From: Saprospiraceae bacterium
GTDB taxonomy: Bacteria > Bacteroidota > Bacteroidia > Chitinophagales > Saprospiraceae
NCBI GenBank assembly: GCA_016710625.1
Contig: JADJVK010000007.1
Coordinates: forward strand, 52,178-116,177
Direction of reading: 5' to 3'
Length of the DNA stretch: 64,000 nucleotides
The notes under the pieces are model-generated. The model saw nothing but the letters and a program-made list of their open reading frames with translations, searched no databases and was not told where the DNA came from. A program made the position numbers and the translations under genes. The number at the start of each line of letters is the position of its first letter. The stretch's first letter is position 1. This document shows, in pieces, positions 18,641 to 28,601 of this stretch.

Positions 18641-19453
18641 GTGAAACAACATCAATCTTCACAACCTATAGGAATCTTTGATTCTGGCATTGGCGGCTTG
18701 ACGGTCGCCAATGCTATTTTAGATGCATTGCCCAATGAATCTATAATTTATTTTGGGGACACTGCCCACCTTCCTTATGGCGACAAATCGGGGGATGCTA
18801 TCCGATATTATTGTTTGAAAATCGTAAAATTTCTTTTGGAAAAAAACTGCAAGATGATTGTAATTGCCTGCAATTCAGCATCTTCGGCGGCTTATCAGGT
18901 TTTGTTAGATTTTTTCAAAGAAGAAGCTTTGTTTGTAAATGTGGTGGATCCTCTAGTGCAAGATGTAGCAAAGCAAAATTTTAAAGAAGTCGGTGTAATT
19001 GCCACTAAAGCAACCATCAGCACAAATATCTACAAAAGAAAATTGGAAGAATTGCAACCGAATGTTGTGGTGGACCAGTTGGCGACACCCCTTTTAGCAC
19101 CCATGATAGAAGAAGGTTTCGTAGCAAATAATATTTCAAAAGCTGTTTTAGAAAATTATTTGAGCCATCCTGATTTAAAAAATATTGATGCATTATTATT
19201 AGCATGCACTCACTATCCTTTGATTCGTTCAGCAATTGATGACTTTTATCAGCATAAAATAAAAGTTTATGATTCTACAGTTGTTGTGGCTGAAGAAGTA
19301 AAAAGATTGTTACTAGCAAATCAATTACTCAATACAGGAACTGAGCCAAGACATCATTTCTATGTGTCAGATTATACGGATTCTTTCGAACAAACCACTC
19401 AGGTATTTTTCGGCAAATCCATTCACCTCGAATATGAGCCTATTTGGCAATAA
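18641..19453 (+). CDS. murI: Glutamate racemase
   Basis: A 270-residue cytoplasmic enzyme that converts L-glutamate to the D-glutamate needed for peptidoglycan. It has the N-terminal motif IGIFDSGIGGLTV, the first catalytic Cys in VIACNSAS, and the second in LLACTHYPLI. The start codon is GTG at 18641. It closes the ompH-ompH-murI run, a common gene order in Bacteroidota. Confidence 0.94.
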   Translation: MKQHQSSQPIGIFDSGIGGLTVANAILDALPNESIIYFGDTAHLPYGDKSGDAIRYYCLKIVKFLLEKNCKMIVIACNSASSAAYQVLLDFFKEEALFVNVVDPLVQDVAKQNFKEVGVIATKATISTNIYKRKLEELQPNVVVDQLATPLLAPMIEEGFVANNISKAVLENYLSHPDLKNIDALLLACTHYPLIRSAIDDFYQHKIKVYDSTVVVAEEVKRLLLANQLLNTGTEPRHHFYVSDYTDSFEQTTQVFFGKSIHLEYEPIWQ

Positions 19454-19454
19454 T

Positions 19455-20123
19455 TTAAAATAGAATTTTAATCGCTAACAATTGTGTAGCTAAGCCTAAA
19501 AGATAGCCTAAGTAGATTTCTTGTGGTCGATGAGCTTTCAGAATCAATCTGGAAGTACCCACCAATCCGCTAATTAGTATGGTGACAAAAAGCAAATAAT
19601 AGGTGTTTACTTGCATCATTCCTAATTTGTCCAAAGGCATGATTCCATAGCTAAAGAAAGTCACCGTGATAAAAGCAACCCCAATCAAGCCACCGACTCC
19701 CACAGCATGTAGGCTAATTTTGTAAAAAAGATTGATAAAAAATGCAGAGAACAAGCCAATGGTTGCACCTAAAACAGCTGCAACATAGGCAACTGGCATA
19801 TTTGGATCCGAATAGATATTCCTAAAAAACCATAAATAGAAAATCCCAGTGGCAATGAATGGACCTATTCTTTCGTTTTTCGTTTTCATTTCCAAAGATT
19901 CAATCATTCCAAGAGCTTTCATCATCAAAACTGCAAAGGAAGGATAGAGATAAGTGTATAAAAAAACAATTAAGAATAATTTTCCACCTTCACTATAATG
20001 CCGAATTCCAAACAAAAAAGGATTGGCAAGTAATAACAAAACCAAAATGTAAGTCAGCATCAACAATGGATGAAACAATACAGAAATGGCATTTGAAAAA
20101 AACCGAATTATTGATTTTGTCAT
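19455..20123 (-). CDS. PAP2-like integral membrane protein
   Basis: A 222-residue protein with about six hydrophobic helices. The last part, SRLILKAHRPQEIYLGYLLG, resembles the C-terminal His-containing motif of PAP2 phosphatases (SR-x5-H-x4-G). The other acid-phosphatase motifs are weak, so it could be a degenerate relative or use the fold differently. Substrates of true PAP2 enzymes are lipid phosphates such as undecaprenyl pyrophosphate. It overlaps the upstream lipoprotein gene by 4 nt, so the two are co-translated. Confidence 0.6.
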   Translation of the reverse strand: MTKSIIRFFSNAISVLFHPLLMLTYILVLLLLANPFLFGIRHYSEGGKLFLIVFLYTYLYPSFAVLMMKALGMIESLEMKTKNERIGPFIATGIFYLWFFRNIYSDPNMPVAYVAAVLGATIGLFSAFFINLFYKISLHAVGVGGLIGVAFITVTFFSYGIMPLDKLGMMQVNTYYLLFVTILISGLVGTSRLILKAHRPQEIYLGYLLGLATQLLAIKILF

Positions 20124-20563
20124 TTTTCTTCGTTCTCGATGAATCCGTTAAGTCCAGCATAATAGATTAAGTACCAGTCGTTTCCGAGTTTGACGAACCT
20201 TCTTTCCATTGCTGCTTTCTCCTTTTTGTTAATTAAAATTTCAGTAAGCATACTTTCACTCATCGGATTGATGATTCTTTTGAATCCACTAGAATCCAAA
20301 TCTGGCAATTTATGGTAAACCCACAAATCCTTATCCCAAAAGTAATCTTTTTCTGCCAAAGTAATACTATCTGCAAAAGAGGGTAATCCAGGTAATGGGA
20401 ATTGAATATGAGCTTTTTGATAGGCTGTATCCGTATGAAATTTTTGATAAAATGCATCAAACTCTTCGCCTACACTAGTAGCAATAGCTTCACTTTTCGG
20501 TTTATTTTTGCATGAAAAAGCCAAAAGTATGGCAAAAAGCAGCAACGAGATTCTCATTATCAA
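20120..20563 (-). CDS. Small lipoprotein, DUF4348-like
   Basis: A 147-residue protein with a lipoprotein signal (LLAFSCKNK). The mature part contains FDAFYQKFHTD, IQFPLPG and a closing FVKLGNDWYLIYYAGLNG, the pattern I associate with the DUF4348 family of Bacteroidota, whose function is unknown. It starts directly at the stop of the phosphopantetheinyl transferase gene and overlaps the PAP2-like gene by 4 nt. It is the middle gene of a three-gene operon. Confidence 0.6.
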   Translation of the reverse strand: MIMRISLLLFAILLAFSCKNKPKSEAIATSVGEEFDAFYQKFHTDTAYQKAHIQFPLPGLPSFADSITLAEKDYFWDKDLWVYHKLPDLDSSGFKRIINPMSESMLTEILINKKEKAAMERRFVKLGNDWYLIYYAGLNGFIENEEK

Positions 20564-21208
20564 TTATTTATTTTCAAATGAATATACTAGCAAATAGGGT
20601 TCGTCTAGGGTTAATTTTTGGTAAAAGATAGAAAATAATCTAGCATCTTCTTTTTGGATGATACCTTCACACTTCCCATTATCATTAATATTAAACGGCG
20701 AAACTATCAAATTTCTTTTAAAATCTAGTCCTCTTTTTCCATCAGATTTGTATAATGCTTCTTTTGCTCCCCATAATATGTGAAAAAAATAGGATTCCTC
20801 TGGTTTTTTGATATAATCAAATTCAGCAGCATTAATAAATTTGGTTGCAATTCTATCTACTTTTTCAGTAAAAAACTGAATATCGATGCCACAAGGGACA
20901 TCGGAAAGGATAGCAGCTACAGTGTTTTTAGAGTGAGAAACAGAGATGAAACGAGCATCATTTATCAAAAATGGCTTCCCAAATTCATCTTTTTTGTATT
21001 TAAAAGGTTGCTGAGCACCCACCATTTGCTGCAGCAAGTATTTCAAAACGATGCCATTAATTTGCCTTTGTTTGTTTGGACCATCCAAAATGGTGGTATC
21101 GGAAGTATCTAAATCAATATTTTCTAAAAAAAAACTCAAAGTCTCTGTTTGTTGCCAAACCAAGATTTGAGTATTGTGTAGATTTTTTCCTGAATAAACT
21201 AAAGGCAT
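20564..21208 (-). CDS. 4'-phosphopantetheinyl transferase
   Basis: A 214-residue cytoplasmic enzyme of the Sfp/HetI-like superfamily, which moves the phosphopantetheine arm of CoA onto carrier proteins. The diagnostic stretches are VSHSKNTVAAI, CGIDIQ (magnesium-binding Asp) and LWGAKEALYK (Glu and Lys of the W-x2-KE-A motif). The frame is open to 21244, but I start it at 21208 (MPLVYSG), because a TACCTTTG promoter box lies between the two starts. No polyketide, peptide or carrier-protein gene is nearby, so it probably serves fatty acid or housekeeping carrier proteins. Confidence 0.82.
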   Translation of the reverse strand: MPLVYSGKNLHNTQILVWQQTETLSFFLENIDLDTSDTTILDGPNKQRQINGIVLKYLLQQMVGAQQPFKYKKDEFGKPFLINDARFISVSHSKNTVAAILSDVPCGIDIQFFTEKVDRIATKFINAAEFDYIKKPEESYFFHILWGAKEALYKSDGKRGLDFKRNLIVSPFNINDNGKCEGIIQKEDARLFSIFYQKLTLDEPYLLVYSFENK

Positions 21209-21229
21209 TCTTTCATTTAAATTGAGTTG

Positions 21230-21237
21230 CAAAGGTA
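21230..21237 (-). promoter_or_regulatory. -7 box of the phosphopantetheinyl transferase operon
   Basis: TACCTTTG on the minus strand fits TAnnTTTG. It sits 21 nt upstream of the ATG at 21208 and inside the longer reading frame that starts at 21244, so it decides for the shorter protein. Confidence 0.5.
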
Positions 21238-21625
21238 ATGACAAAATAGAAGCTTGCGAAATGGAAGACGTAGATTGTGCATACTTATTTTATATAGATC
21301 CAAAAAAGAGAATTTTGTTGGAGAGCCTAGTGGTTTATTAAAGAAAATCTAACTTTTTTTAAAAAGGTTTAGTGGAAAGATAAAGTTATAGTAGTTTCTT
21401 ACATAAGTGATTTCAACCGATGAAAAAGAATATAGGGAAAAAATAAGATTTGATATTTCGATGCAGCAATTTCAAATTTTCATTTCAATAAATAGATTTT
21501 TTTAAATCTTTTTTCAATTTAAATTAAAATCATATCACATTCTTGAAAGTTATCTGAAATTATGGTGTTTTAAAAAATGACAAATAGATGACTACCTAAA
21601 ATTCACTTTGTCCATTCGATTGCTA
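21238..21625. other. Intergenic region between divergent operons
   Basis: About 390 bp of AT-rich sequence between the phosphopantetheinyl transferase operon and the HmuY-like gene. It holds one weak hairpin (AGATTT-TTTT-AAATCT followed by six T, 21492-21514, plus strand) with no transcript I can assign to it. I see no ORF with coding character and no iron-regulator operator I can defend. Confidence 0.35.
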
Positions 21626-21633
21626 TAATTTTG
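21626..21633 (+). promoter_or_regulatory. -7 box of the HmuY-like/TonB receptor operon
   Basis: TAATTTTG matches TAnnTTTG and lies 31 nt before the ATG at 21665. A TTTG at 21607-21610 is 15 nt upstream, shorter than the usual 19-nt spacing. Confidence 0.45.
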
Positions 21634-21664
21634 CGGTATTATTTTAAAAATTTAATATTTCAAA

Positions 21665-22951
21665 ATGAATAAGACTTTACAATATGTAGCTTTTTTATTG
21701 CTTTTATCTCAAAATATTTTTGGACAAGATTATCAAGAAATTTCTACTGCAAATGGATATAACCAACAGGCATATGTAAGTTTATCTCAAAATACTCAAA
21801 CTCAAGTGGCAAATACTGCTTGGGATATTGCTTTTGATATCAGTAGCCAACAAACTGCTGGTGTTTTTATGAATGAAAGTGGCGGCTTAATCAATGGTCA
21901 ATCTGCTCCAAGATTAATGGTGTATGATGCGAAAGTAGCTACTTTCGATAAAGTACCAGTAATCGATACTTTTTTGAAATACGAATTGTTGAATTTGGAA
22001 TTATCTTGGAAAAATGATGGTGCTTTTAACTTGAGTAGAAGCAAAGCAAACCCATTTGATTTTGGATGGGGAGTATATAATCCAGCAGCTTTTCAGGTGG
22101 ATGGATCAAAAGTTTTTGCCATTGCAAAAAGAAATGGTAGTTATATTAAGTTCATGATCAATAAATTAGATGCAGTTGGATATACTTTTACTTATGCTAA
22201 TTTGGATGGAACGAATAGTAAAACAGTTACATTGAAAAAAGCAGATTATACTGGAAAGCCTTTGGTACATTTCTCTTTTGACAAAAATGATTTTGTAACT
22301 GTTTTCCCAAGTTACCCTGTGGATTTCATTTATCAGCGATATGTAACGCAATTGTTTGATCCAGCTTCAAATACTTATATCAACTATACTTTGACTGGAA
22401 TTTTGAATGGACCGAATGTGAAAGCTGCTAAAATATTTACTGCAGATCAGGCAGGAGCGAAATTTGAAACTTATAAAGATAGTTTGAAAACTGAATTGGA
22501 TGTTATTGGGCATGATTGGAAAGCCTTCGGTGGTGCCTCTTGGACGGTTCCGACAGATAGAGTTTATTTTATCAAAACCGCTGATAACTCTGTTTACAAA
22601 ATATTTTTCATTGACTTTGAGGGAAGCTCAACTGGTACAGCTGTTTTACAAAAAGAAATAGTAGTTACCACAGCAATCGATGAAACAGATTTGAATTCTG
22701 CAAAATTAGGTGTTTATCCTAATCCAACAGCACAAGATTTTGATGTTACAATTGATAATGCAAAAAATGAAAAAGTTGCCCTTCAATTAATGACAATTGA
22801 TAATCAAGCTATATGGAAACATCAATATGATTTACCTACAGGGTTGAATGTAATTCACGAAAATGTAGGAGATTTATCGAATGGAATTTATATTCTACAA
22901 ATAAACATTGGGAATAAAATAGTTTCCAAAAAACTTTCGGTAATTAAATAA
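21665..22951 (+). CDS. HmuY-like haem-binding protein with T9SS sorting domain
   Basis: A 428-residue exported protein with a signal peptide (IFG|QDYQ) and no lipobox. Residues about 25-340 show the pattern of HmuY-type domains: VSLSQNTQTQV then TAWDIAFD near the start, and SWTVPTDRVYFIKTADN with YKIFFIDFEG near the end. HmuY captures haem at the cell surface. The last 80 or so residues are a type A T9SS sorting domain (VYPNPTAQDF, GIYILQINIGNKIVSK), so the protein should leave through T9SS rather than be a lipoprotein like the classical HmuY. A TonB-dependent receptor gene follows after 15 nt, the order seen in hmuYR loci. Haem binding is inferred from family resemblance and context. Confidence 0.72.
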   Translation: MNKTLQYVAFLLLLSQNIFGQDYQEISTANGYNQQAYVSLSQNTQTQVANTAWDIAFDISSQQTAGVFMNESGGLINGQSAPRLMVYDAKVATFDKVPVIDTFLKYELLNLELSWKNDGAFNLSRSKANPFDFGWGVYNPAAFQVDGSKVFAIAKRNGSYIKFMINKLDAVGYTFTYANLDGTNSKTVTLKKADYTGKPLVHFSFDKNDFVTVFPSYPVDFIYQRYVTQLFDPASNTYINYTLTGILNGPNVKAAKIFTADQAGAKFETYKDSLKTELDVIGHDWKAFGGASWTVPTDRVYFIKTADNSVYKIFFIDFEGSSTGTAVLQKEIVVTTAIDETDLNSAKLGVYPNPTAQDFDVTIDNAKNEKVALQLMTIDNQAIWKHQYDLPTGLNVIHENVGDLSNGIYILQINIGNKIVSKKLSVIK

Positions 22952-22966
22952 AATAGCAAACTACCA

Positions 22967-25015
22967 ATGATGATTATTAAGCAAAAAAGTATCCTAATTA
23001 TAAGTTTTTCAATTGCTTGTCAATTGTTGACCTGTCAACTATTTGGTCAGGCAATGGCTAAAAAAGATACAGTTGATTGGGAGAGAGATTTGCAAACGGT
23101 AGTCATCACTGGTCAGTTTTTGCCGACTGACATTAGAAAAACAGTTCAAAATGTAAGGATTTTAGACCAAAAAATAATTGAACGTCAAGCTGCTGTTTCA
23201 TTAGGCGATTTATTAGCCACTCAACCCAATATTAAAATTACAAACGACCCAATTTTAGGCGGAGCAATTTCCATGAATGGGTTGAATGGCCAAAATTTTA
23301 AAATATTAATTGATGGTGTCCCTGTGGTTGGAAAACAAAATGGTAGCATGGATATCAACCAGATATTATTGTCAGGGATTAAGAAAATAGAAATTATACA
23401 GGGCTCACAATCAGTGATGTATGGCTCAGATGCAGCAGCAGGAGTCATCAATATCATCACTGCTCCTAATGCACAAAAAAAATATGTTGCCACTGTCCAA
23501 GGGCAATATGAATCCCAAGGGATGCATACCGAAAATATTCAGTTAGGGTTCAATCATTCAAAATTCAATGTTCAAGTAATTGGCAATATGCTAAATTTCA
23601 ATCCAGATTCGATAGGGACGACAAGAGATCAGGTCTGGAATCCGAAAAGACAATATTCAGCTCAGTTAAATACGATTTTCAGACCAAATGACTTGTTAAA
23701 ATTCAGTTTGAATACACGATTTTTGGATGAAAAAGTGATCAATATCGGTGATGTTATTCGTCCTAACTATAAGCCTTATGCTTTTGATGATCAATATTTT
23801 ACAAAAAGAGTAAATGCCAATTTGAGTAGTGAATATAGTGGGTTGAAAAATCATTCCATCCAAGCCACAATGGGATATGATGGTTTTTTCAGAAGAAAAC
23901 AAAGAGATAGATTTAATTTTCACGATAGCTCAACTGAAACAGTGGTTGGGGAGCAAGATACAGCTTCCTCAATTGGTTGGTTAGCAAGAGCTACCATTGC
24001 TAGTGATTTCAGTCATTCTAAATTGAATTATCAGGTGGGCTTAGAGAATTTTTATGAGCAAGCTACGGGTAATAAAATCAAGAAAACAGATACTTTGAGC
24101 AAATTTGCGAAGATTAATAATTTTAGCATTTTTACTAATTTGCAATACCAACCCATTGAGCGGTTGAAATTACAAATTGGGGCAAGACTCAATAATAACG
24201 ATAATTATGGTAAGGCTTTTATTCCTTCTTTTTCTGTATTTTATAAGTTAAACAAACAATTTGATATTAGAGCATCTTATGCTTATGGTTATCGATCTCC
24301 AGACTTAAAAGAGCTCTACTTCGAATTTATTGATATCAACCATTATGTAATTGGGAATCAATATTTAAGACCAGAAAGCAGTAGGAATTTATGGGGACAA
24401 ATAACCCATAAGATTTCGAAAGAAAATTATGAGCTCAAATGTAATTTGGATGTGTTCCACAATACCATATATGACAAAATTGCATTAGTACAGATTGGAA
24501 AAGGGAATGAATATGGCTACAAAAACTTTTACAATTGGAAAACGGCAGGTGCCTCAGTTGGTGCAAATTTTACCTATAAAAATATTTTAAGCCTTTCAAC
24601 TACTGTTTTATACACTGGATATTACAACACTACTTCCAAAGATTCATCTGATTATGCTACTTTATTATGGACTCCAGATGTGGTGAATGAATTTTGGGTA
24701 AATCTTTTACCTTCAAAATCATTGATTTTTACGATTTGGCACAAATTCAATGGCTATTTGCCTCAATATATCGAAAATGACAAAAATCAGATAATGATTG
24801 GTGGAATTGGAAGCTGGAATAACCTAAATATGTCCGTTTCTATCAAGCCAATCCATCGCATTCAAGTGACTATCGGCGCTAAAAATTTAGCTGATGTGAA
24901 GCAAATAGCTTACTCCGCTTTGGGTGAGCCACATGCCGGCACATCCACGACAAGAGATATTAGCTTGGGCAGGTCATTTTTCATTTCTACTAAAATTGAT
25001 TTAGGTAGTAAATAA
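22967..25015 (+). CDS. TonB-dependent outer-membrane receptor, HmuR-like
   Basis: A 682-residue receptor: signal peptide (LFG|QAMA), plug domain (about residues 40-165; TVVITGQFLPTD, DLLATQPNIKI, KILIDGVPV, IEIIQGSQSVMYGSDAAAG) and a 22-strand-type barrel. The barrel has YRSPDLKELYFEF followed by YLRPESS, similar to the YRAP and NPNL/NPDL region of haem receptors. Energy would come from TonB-ExbBD, which is not in the window. Because it follows an HmuY-like gene in a probable operon, haem or another porphyrin is the likely ligand; cobalamin or a siderophore cannot be excluded. Confidence 0.85.
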   Translation: MMIIKQKSILIISFSIACQLLTCQLFGQAMAKKDTVDWERDLQTVVITGQFLPTDIRKTVQNVRILDQKIIERQAAVSLGDLLATQPNIKITNDPILGGAISMNGLNGQNFKILIDGVPVVGKQNGSMDINQILLSGIKKIEIIQGSQSVMYGSDAAAGVINIITAPNAQKKYVATVQGQYESQGMHTENIQLGFNHSKFNVQVIGNMLNFNPDSIGTTRDQVWNPKRQYSAQLNTIFRPNDLLKFSLNTRFLDEKVINIGDVIRPNYKPYAFDDQYFTKRVNANLSSEYSGLKNHSIQATMGYDGFFRRKQRDRFNFHDSSTETVVGEQDTASSIGWLARATIASDFSHSKLNYQVGLENFYEQATGNKIKKTDTLSKFAKINNFSIFTNLQYQPIERLKLQIGARLNNNDNYGKAFIPSFSVFYKLNKQFDIRASYAYGYRSPDLKELYFEFIDINHYVIGNQYLRPESSRNLWGQITHKISKENYELKCNLDVFHNTIYDKIALVQIGKGNEYGYKNFYNWKTAGASVGANFTYKNILSLSTTVLYTGYYNTTSKDSSDYATLLWTPDVVNEFWVNLLPSKSLIFTIWHKFNGYLPQYIENDKNQIMIGGIGSWNNLNMSVSIKPIHRIQVTIGAKNLADVKQIAYSALGEPHAGTSTTRDISLGRSFFISTKIDLGSK

Positions 25016-25060
25016 CTTTTCATTGAGATTAATCTAAAATTTTTATCGCTTAATCTAGTT

Positions 25061-25094
25061 TTTGGTAACGAATTGTTCGATTCAACTATTTTTG
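25061..25094 (+). promoter_or_regulatory. Promoter of the DUF5916 gene
   Basis: TTTG at 25061-25064 and TATTTTTG at 25087-25094 (TAnnTTTG) are separated by 22 nt. The ATG at 25114 follows after 19 nt. Confidence 0.5.
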
Positions 25095-25113
25095 TCTCCA
25101 ATTTTCTGGAATT

Positions 25114-27539
25114 ATGCGATTAGCTTTACTTTCTTTTTTTACTTTAATACATCTTTTTTTATCTGCTCAAACATCTTTGAGGGATGCTTTTGCTACCCGA
25201 ACTCAAGTTGTACCCAAAATCGATGGGAAAATAAACGATGCCTGCTGGAATGAAGCGAAAGTAAATACAGATTTCATCACTGTTCAGCCAGCTTATGGCA
25301 AGCCAAGTGCTTTTAAGACTGAAACTAGAGTTTTATATGATAATACTGCCCTTTATATTGCTGCATATCTTTTTGACAATGAGCCTACTAAGATTTATAC
25401 TGATATAACTGAAAGAGATAATTTGGGCAGAGCGGATCGATTCGAATTGGGCTTGGACACCTATAATGATGATTTGAATGGGTACAAATTGATTGTTTCT
25501 GCAGCAAATGTGCAGTTTGATGGCAGACATCTTTCAGGTGATTTTGACGATAGTTGGGATGGTGTTTGGCAAAGTAATGTTTCCATCAATGTTGATGGCT
25601 GGAGTGTGGAAATGAGGATTCCTTTTAGTATGATTCGTTTTCCTAAGAAGGAAGTTCAAGATTGGGGGATTCAGTTTGTTCGTATGGTAAGCAGAACTGG
25701 AGAATTATCGACATGGAGCCCAGTAAATCCCAAAATTGATGGAATTGTGAACCAATGGGGAAATCTAAAAGGTGTGGAAGGGGTGAAACCGCCACTACGA
25801 TTGGCACTAAGTCCCTATGTTGCTGGCTACTCAGATAATGTTCCAATAACTTATAATCCAGCAAGTTACAATCAATCTTTTTCATATAATGGTGGTATGG
25901 ACATCAAATATGGCGTGAATGAAAGCTATACGATAGATGCTACCTTAATTCCCGATTTTGGGCAAGTCCAATCGGATAATATTGTGAGAAATCTATCTCC
26001 TTTCGAGGTGCGATATGATGAAAGAAGACCTTTTTTTACAGAAGGTACAGAGCTGTTCAATAGAGGTGAAATATTTTATTCCAGAAGGATTGGGGCAAGA
26101 CCGAGAAATTATCTTTATGGAGACGAAATTGCCAGTGAGGAAGAAATTGTGAGAAATCCTGCTCATAGCCAATTGTATAATGCTACAAAATTTTCTGGTA
26201 GGAATAACAATAAAACAGGAATCGGTATTTTAAATGCAATTGCTGCACCCACTTTTGCGGTGGTAAGAAATAAATTAACTGGGGTAGAACGGAAAGTCCA
26301 AACGGATGTATTGACCAATTATAACGTTTTAGTGGTCGATCAACTTTTGAAAAATTATTCGTCCATTAGCCTTACCAACACCAATGTTTGGAGAGATGGT
26401 TCAGAACGTGATGCCAATGTGACAGCAGCTAGTTTTAGTTTGAGAGACAAGACCAATACTTATGAAATGAAAGGGCTGGGAGCAGTCAGTAAATTGTGGG
26501 ACAGCCAGTTAACGACCAAGGAGCAATTGGGGATGAATTATAATATTGGTTTCAATAAAGTAAGTGGATTATGGCAATATGAGCTTGCTCATGGTATAGT
26601 TGGAAGATATTTTAATCCGAATGATTTGGGCTTGCTTTTCAATAATAATATCATAAATAATGCATTGACAGTCAGATACTTTGATTTCAATGCTACGCCA
26701 AAAAGAAATTATTGGTTATCGGAAATGTCATTCAATTATATCAATCGATATAATCCTACCAGTTTTCAAGAGTTGAAAATGTCGGCATTTACAGAATATC
26801 AGATGAAGAATTTTTCATCAATTACTTTTGCTACAGAGTCTGAGTTGACATATTATAATGATTATTACGAGCCTAGAACTTTTGGGAGAAAATTTAATAG
26901 AGTTCCATTTTATTTCGGGATGCTAAGGTATCAATCAGATACAAGAAAAAAGTATGTTTTCAATTTTGCATTATTAGGAGCTGAGTCCCCTATCCCAAAT
27001 GATCCCTATTATGGTTTTGATTTTGGGACGACCCTTAATTTTGTGAAAAAATTTAGAATCAATTTTCAATCGATGGTTCGTTTTGATCATAAAAGTTTTG
27101 GGTTTGTTACGAATATTGATGAAAACATCGTCATCGGCAGCAGGGATATCAAAACAGTAGATAATGTATTGACTATCAATTATGCATTTAATTCAAAGCC
27201 AATATTGTGTGGCGAATTCGACATTACTGGAACCTAATAAATTATTTAGATTTCTATAATTTGAACCAAGATGGCACTTTGGCAAAGCGGGATTTTTTGG
27301 ATGGCAATAATGAAAATTTTAATGCATTCAATAGCGATTTTGTGTTTACCTACCAGTTTGCTCCAGGCAGTTTTATCAACTTGATTTGGAAAAATGGCTT
27401 ACAAGAAACTCAATATCAAGGAACTGGAAACTACGTAAAAAGTTTACGATATCTTTCTGATACGCCCAAAGCCAATCAATTTGCCATAAAAGCAATTTAC
27501 TATTTAGATTACAATAGCTGGTTTGGGAAGAAAAAGTAG
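25114..27539 (+). pseudogene. DUF5916 outer-membrane protein with CBM9-like domain, frameshifted
   Basis: As read, one frame runs from 25114 to a stop at 27235-27237, and the rest of the same protein continues in the -1 frame to 27539. It has a signal peptide (LSA|QTSL), an N-terminal CBM9-like domain (KIDGKINDACWNEA, DNTALYIAAYLFD, DRFELGLDTYNDD) and a large DUF5916 beta-barrel-like region with FDWN-type repeats (VRYDERRPFFTEG, IGARPRNY). The break falls in the last barrel strands: KPILC in frame one, WRIRHYWNLINYLDFYNL in the next, as expected of the family. One missing base near 27200 restores a protein of about 808 residues. No slippery heptamer is present, so I favour a sequence error or a recent mutation. 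The role is unknown. Confidence 0.78.
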
Positions 27540-27548
27540 CTTTTTTCA

Positions 27549-28472
27549 CTACATCTTTTCCACTTTCTCCACTTTTATTTTAAAGACCAAAACTGAATTT
27601 GCAGGAATATCAATCTCTTTTTCTTGAATATATCTAGGTCCATAAGCTAAATGTGAAGGAATTACAATAGTGCCTTTAGCGTTGGGTTTGAAGAATTGGA
27701 TTGCCTCATCCAGGCCATCAATTACTTTCTTTTTGCCAACAATAAAACTGAATTTTCTCCCTTTTTCAGAGCCTAAATCAAATAGTTTTTCATTCAAAAG
27801 ATATCCAGAATAGATGATTTCTACCTTGTCTCCAACCTTGATGTTATCACCTTTTCCTTTTTTGTCAATTTCATAATAGATGCCTGATTCTGTTGGGATT
27901 GCATCCATTTTCTTTACTTTTATGTAGCTTTTGATGAGTAGTTTGTCTGCTTCTCTCTGTTTTTTCATTTTTTCTTCAAAAGCAATTTGTTCCAGCTTTT
28001 CTTTTTCTATCATATAATTATCATACTCTGCTGGAGTCATGAGTTTCAACAACTCAATTTCTAAGAAAATGGGAGTGTTGGGTGGCACTTTTGTCCCAAC
28101 TCCGATACTTCCATATGCCAATTTGGAAGGAATTAGTAGCTTTCCTTTGCTGCCAATTTTGAATTGGATGATGCCAGCATCCCATCCATCCACAACTTGT
28201 CGGAAACCTTGCTGGAAAACAAAAGGGTCATTTTTTTCATTTTGGTCATAAATCGATCCATTCGGTAATTTCGCCACATAATTCATCATGATATAATCCC
28301 CTTTTTTAGGATAATAACCCGACCCTTCTTTATCGATTTTATAATAATAACCTTGCTGACTATATTTTAAACCATTTTCAGTGACTAATTTTTCGATGAT
28401 GGTGGACTCATCTTGAGCAAAAAGGGTGATGGAAGAAAAAATTATACTAAAAAATAAAAAAATTCTATTCAT
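27549..28472 (-). CDS. Periplasmic peptidyl-prolyl isomerase with two FKBP domains
   Basis: A 307-residue exported protein (signal peptide LFA|QDES) with two FKBP-type domains in tandem. Domain one (about residues 50-147) contains YVAKLPNGSIYD, GWDAGIIQFKIGSKGKLLIPSKLAYG and PPNTPIFLEIELL. Domain two (about 205-305) contains IYSGYLLNEKLFD, GLDEAIQFF and IVIPSHLAYG. A charged helix of about 50 residues joins them. It should speed proline isomerisation in exported proteins. The second domain is less canonical and may act as a chaperone. Confidence 0.87.
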   Translation of the reverse strand: MNRIFLFFSIIFSSITLFAQDESTIIEKLVTENGLKYSQQGYYYKIDKEGSGYYPKKGDYIMMNYVAKLPNGSIYDQNEKNDPFVFQQGFRQVVDGWDAGIIQFKIGSKGKLLIPSKLAYGSIGVGTKVPPNTPIFLEIELLKLMTPAEYDNYMIEKEKLEQIAFEEKMKKQREADKLLIKSYIKVKKMDAIPTESGIYYEIDKKGKGDNIKVGDKVEIIYSGYLLNEKLFDLGSEKGRKFSFIVGKKKVIDGLDEAIQFFKPNAKGTIVIPSHLAYGPRYIQEKEIDIPANSVLVFKIKVEKVEKM

Positions 28473-28561
28473 GATTTTGTTTTGAATAACACAAATTTCT
28501 AATAATAAACGTTTTTATAAAAGATTTTCGTTCCTAAATTTTAAAAATCGAATCAGGAGTA

Positions 28562-28569
28562 TAACTTTG
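28562..28569 (+). promoter_or_regulatory. -7 box before the third ompH gene
   Basis: TAACTTTG matches TAnnTTTG, 32 nt upstream of the ATG at 28602. Confidence 0.42.
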
Positions 28570-28601
28570 TGCAATCTTTATTCAAATATTATATCAATTA
28601 G

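Noticed and set aside
20564..21208. Phosphopantetheinyl transferase as a sign of a polyketide or pigment cluster, together with the aromatic-type lyase at 14403
   Set aside because: No ketosynthase, carrier protein or other cluster gene is present and the lyase carries the histidine-type Ser-His pair.
21492..21514. Weak AT hairpin with six T as a terminator
   Set aside because: Only 6 AT-rich base pairs and no transcript upstream that it could end.
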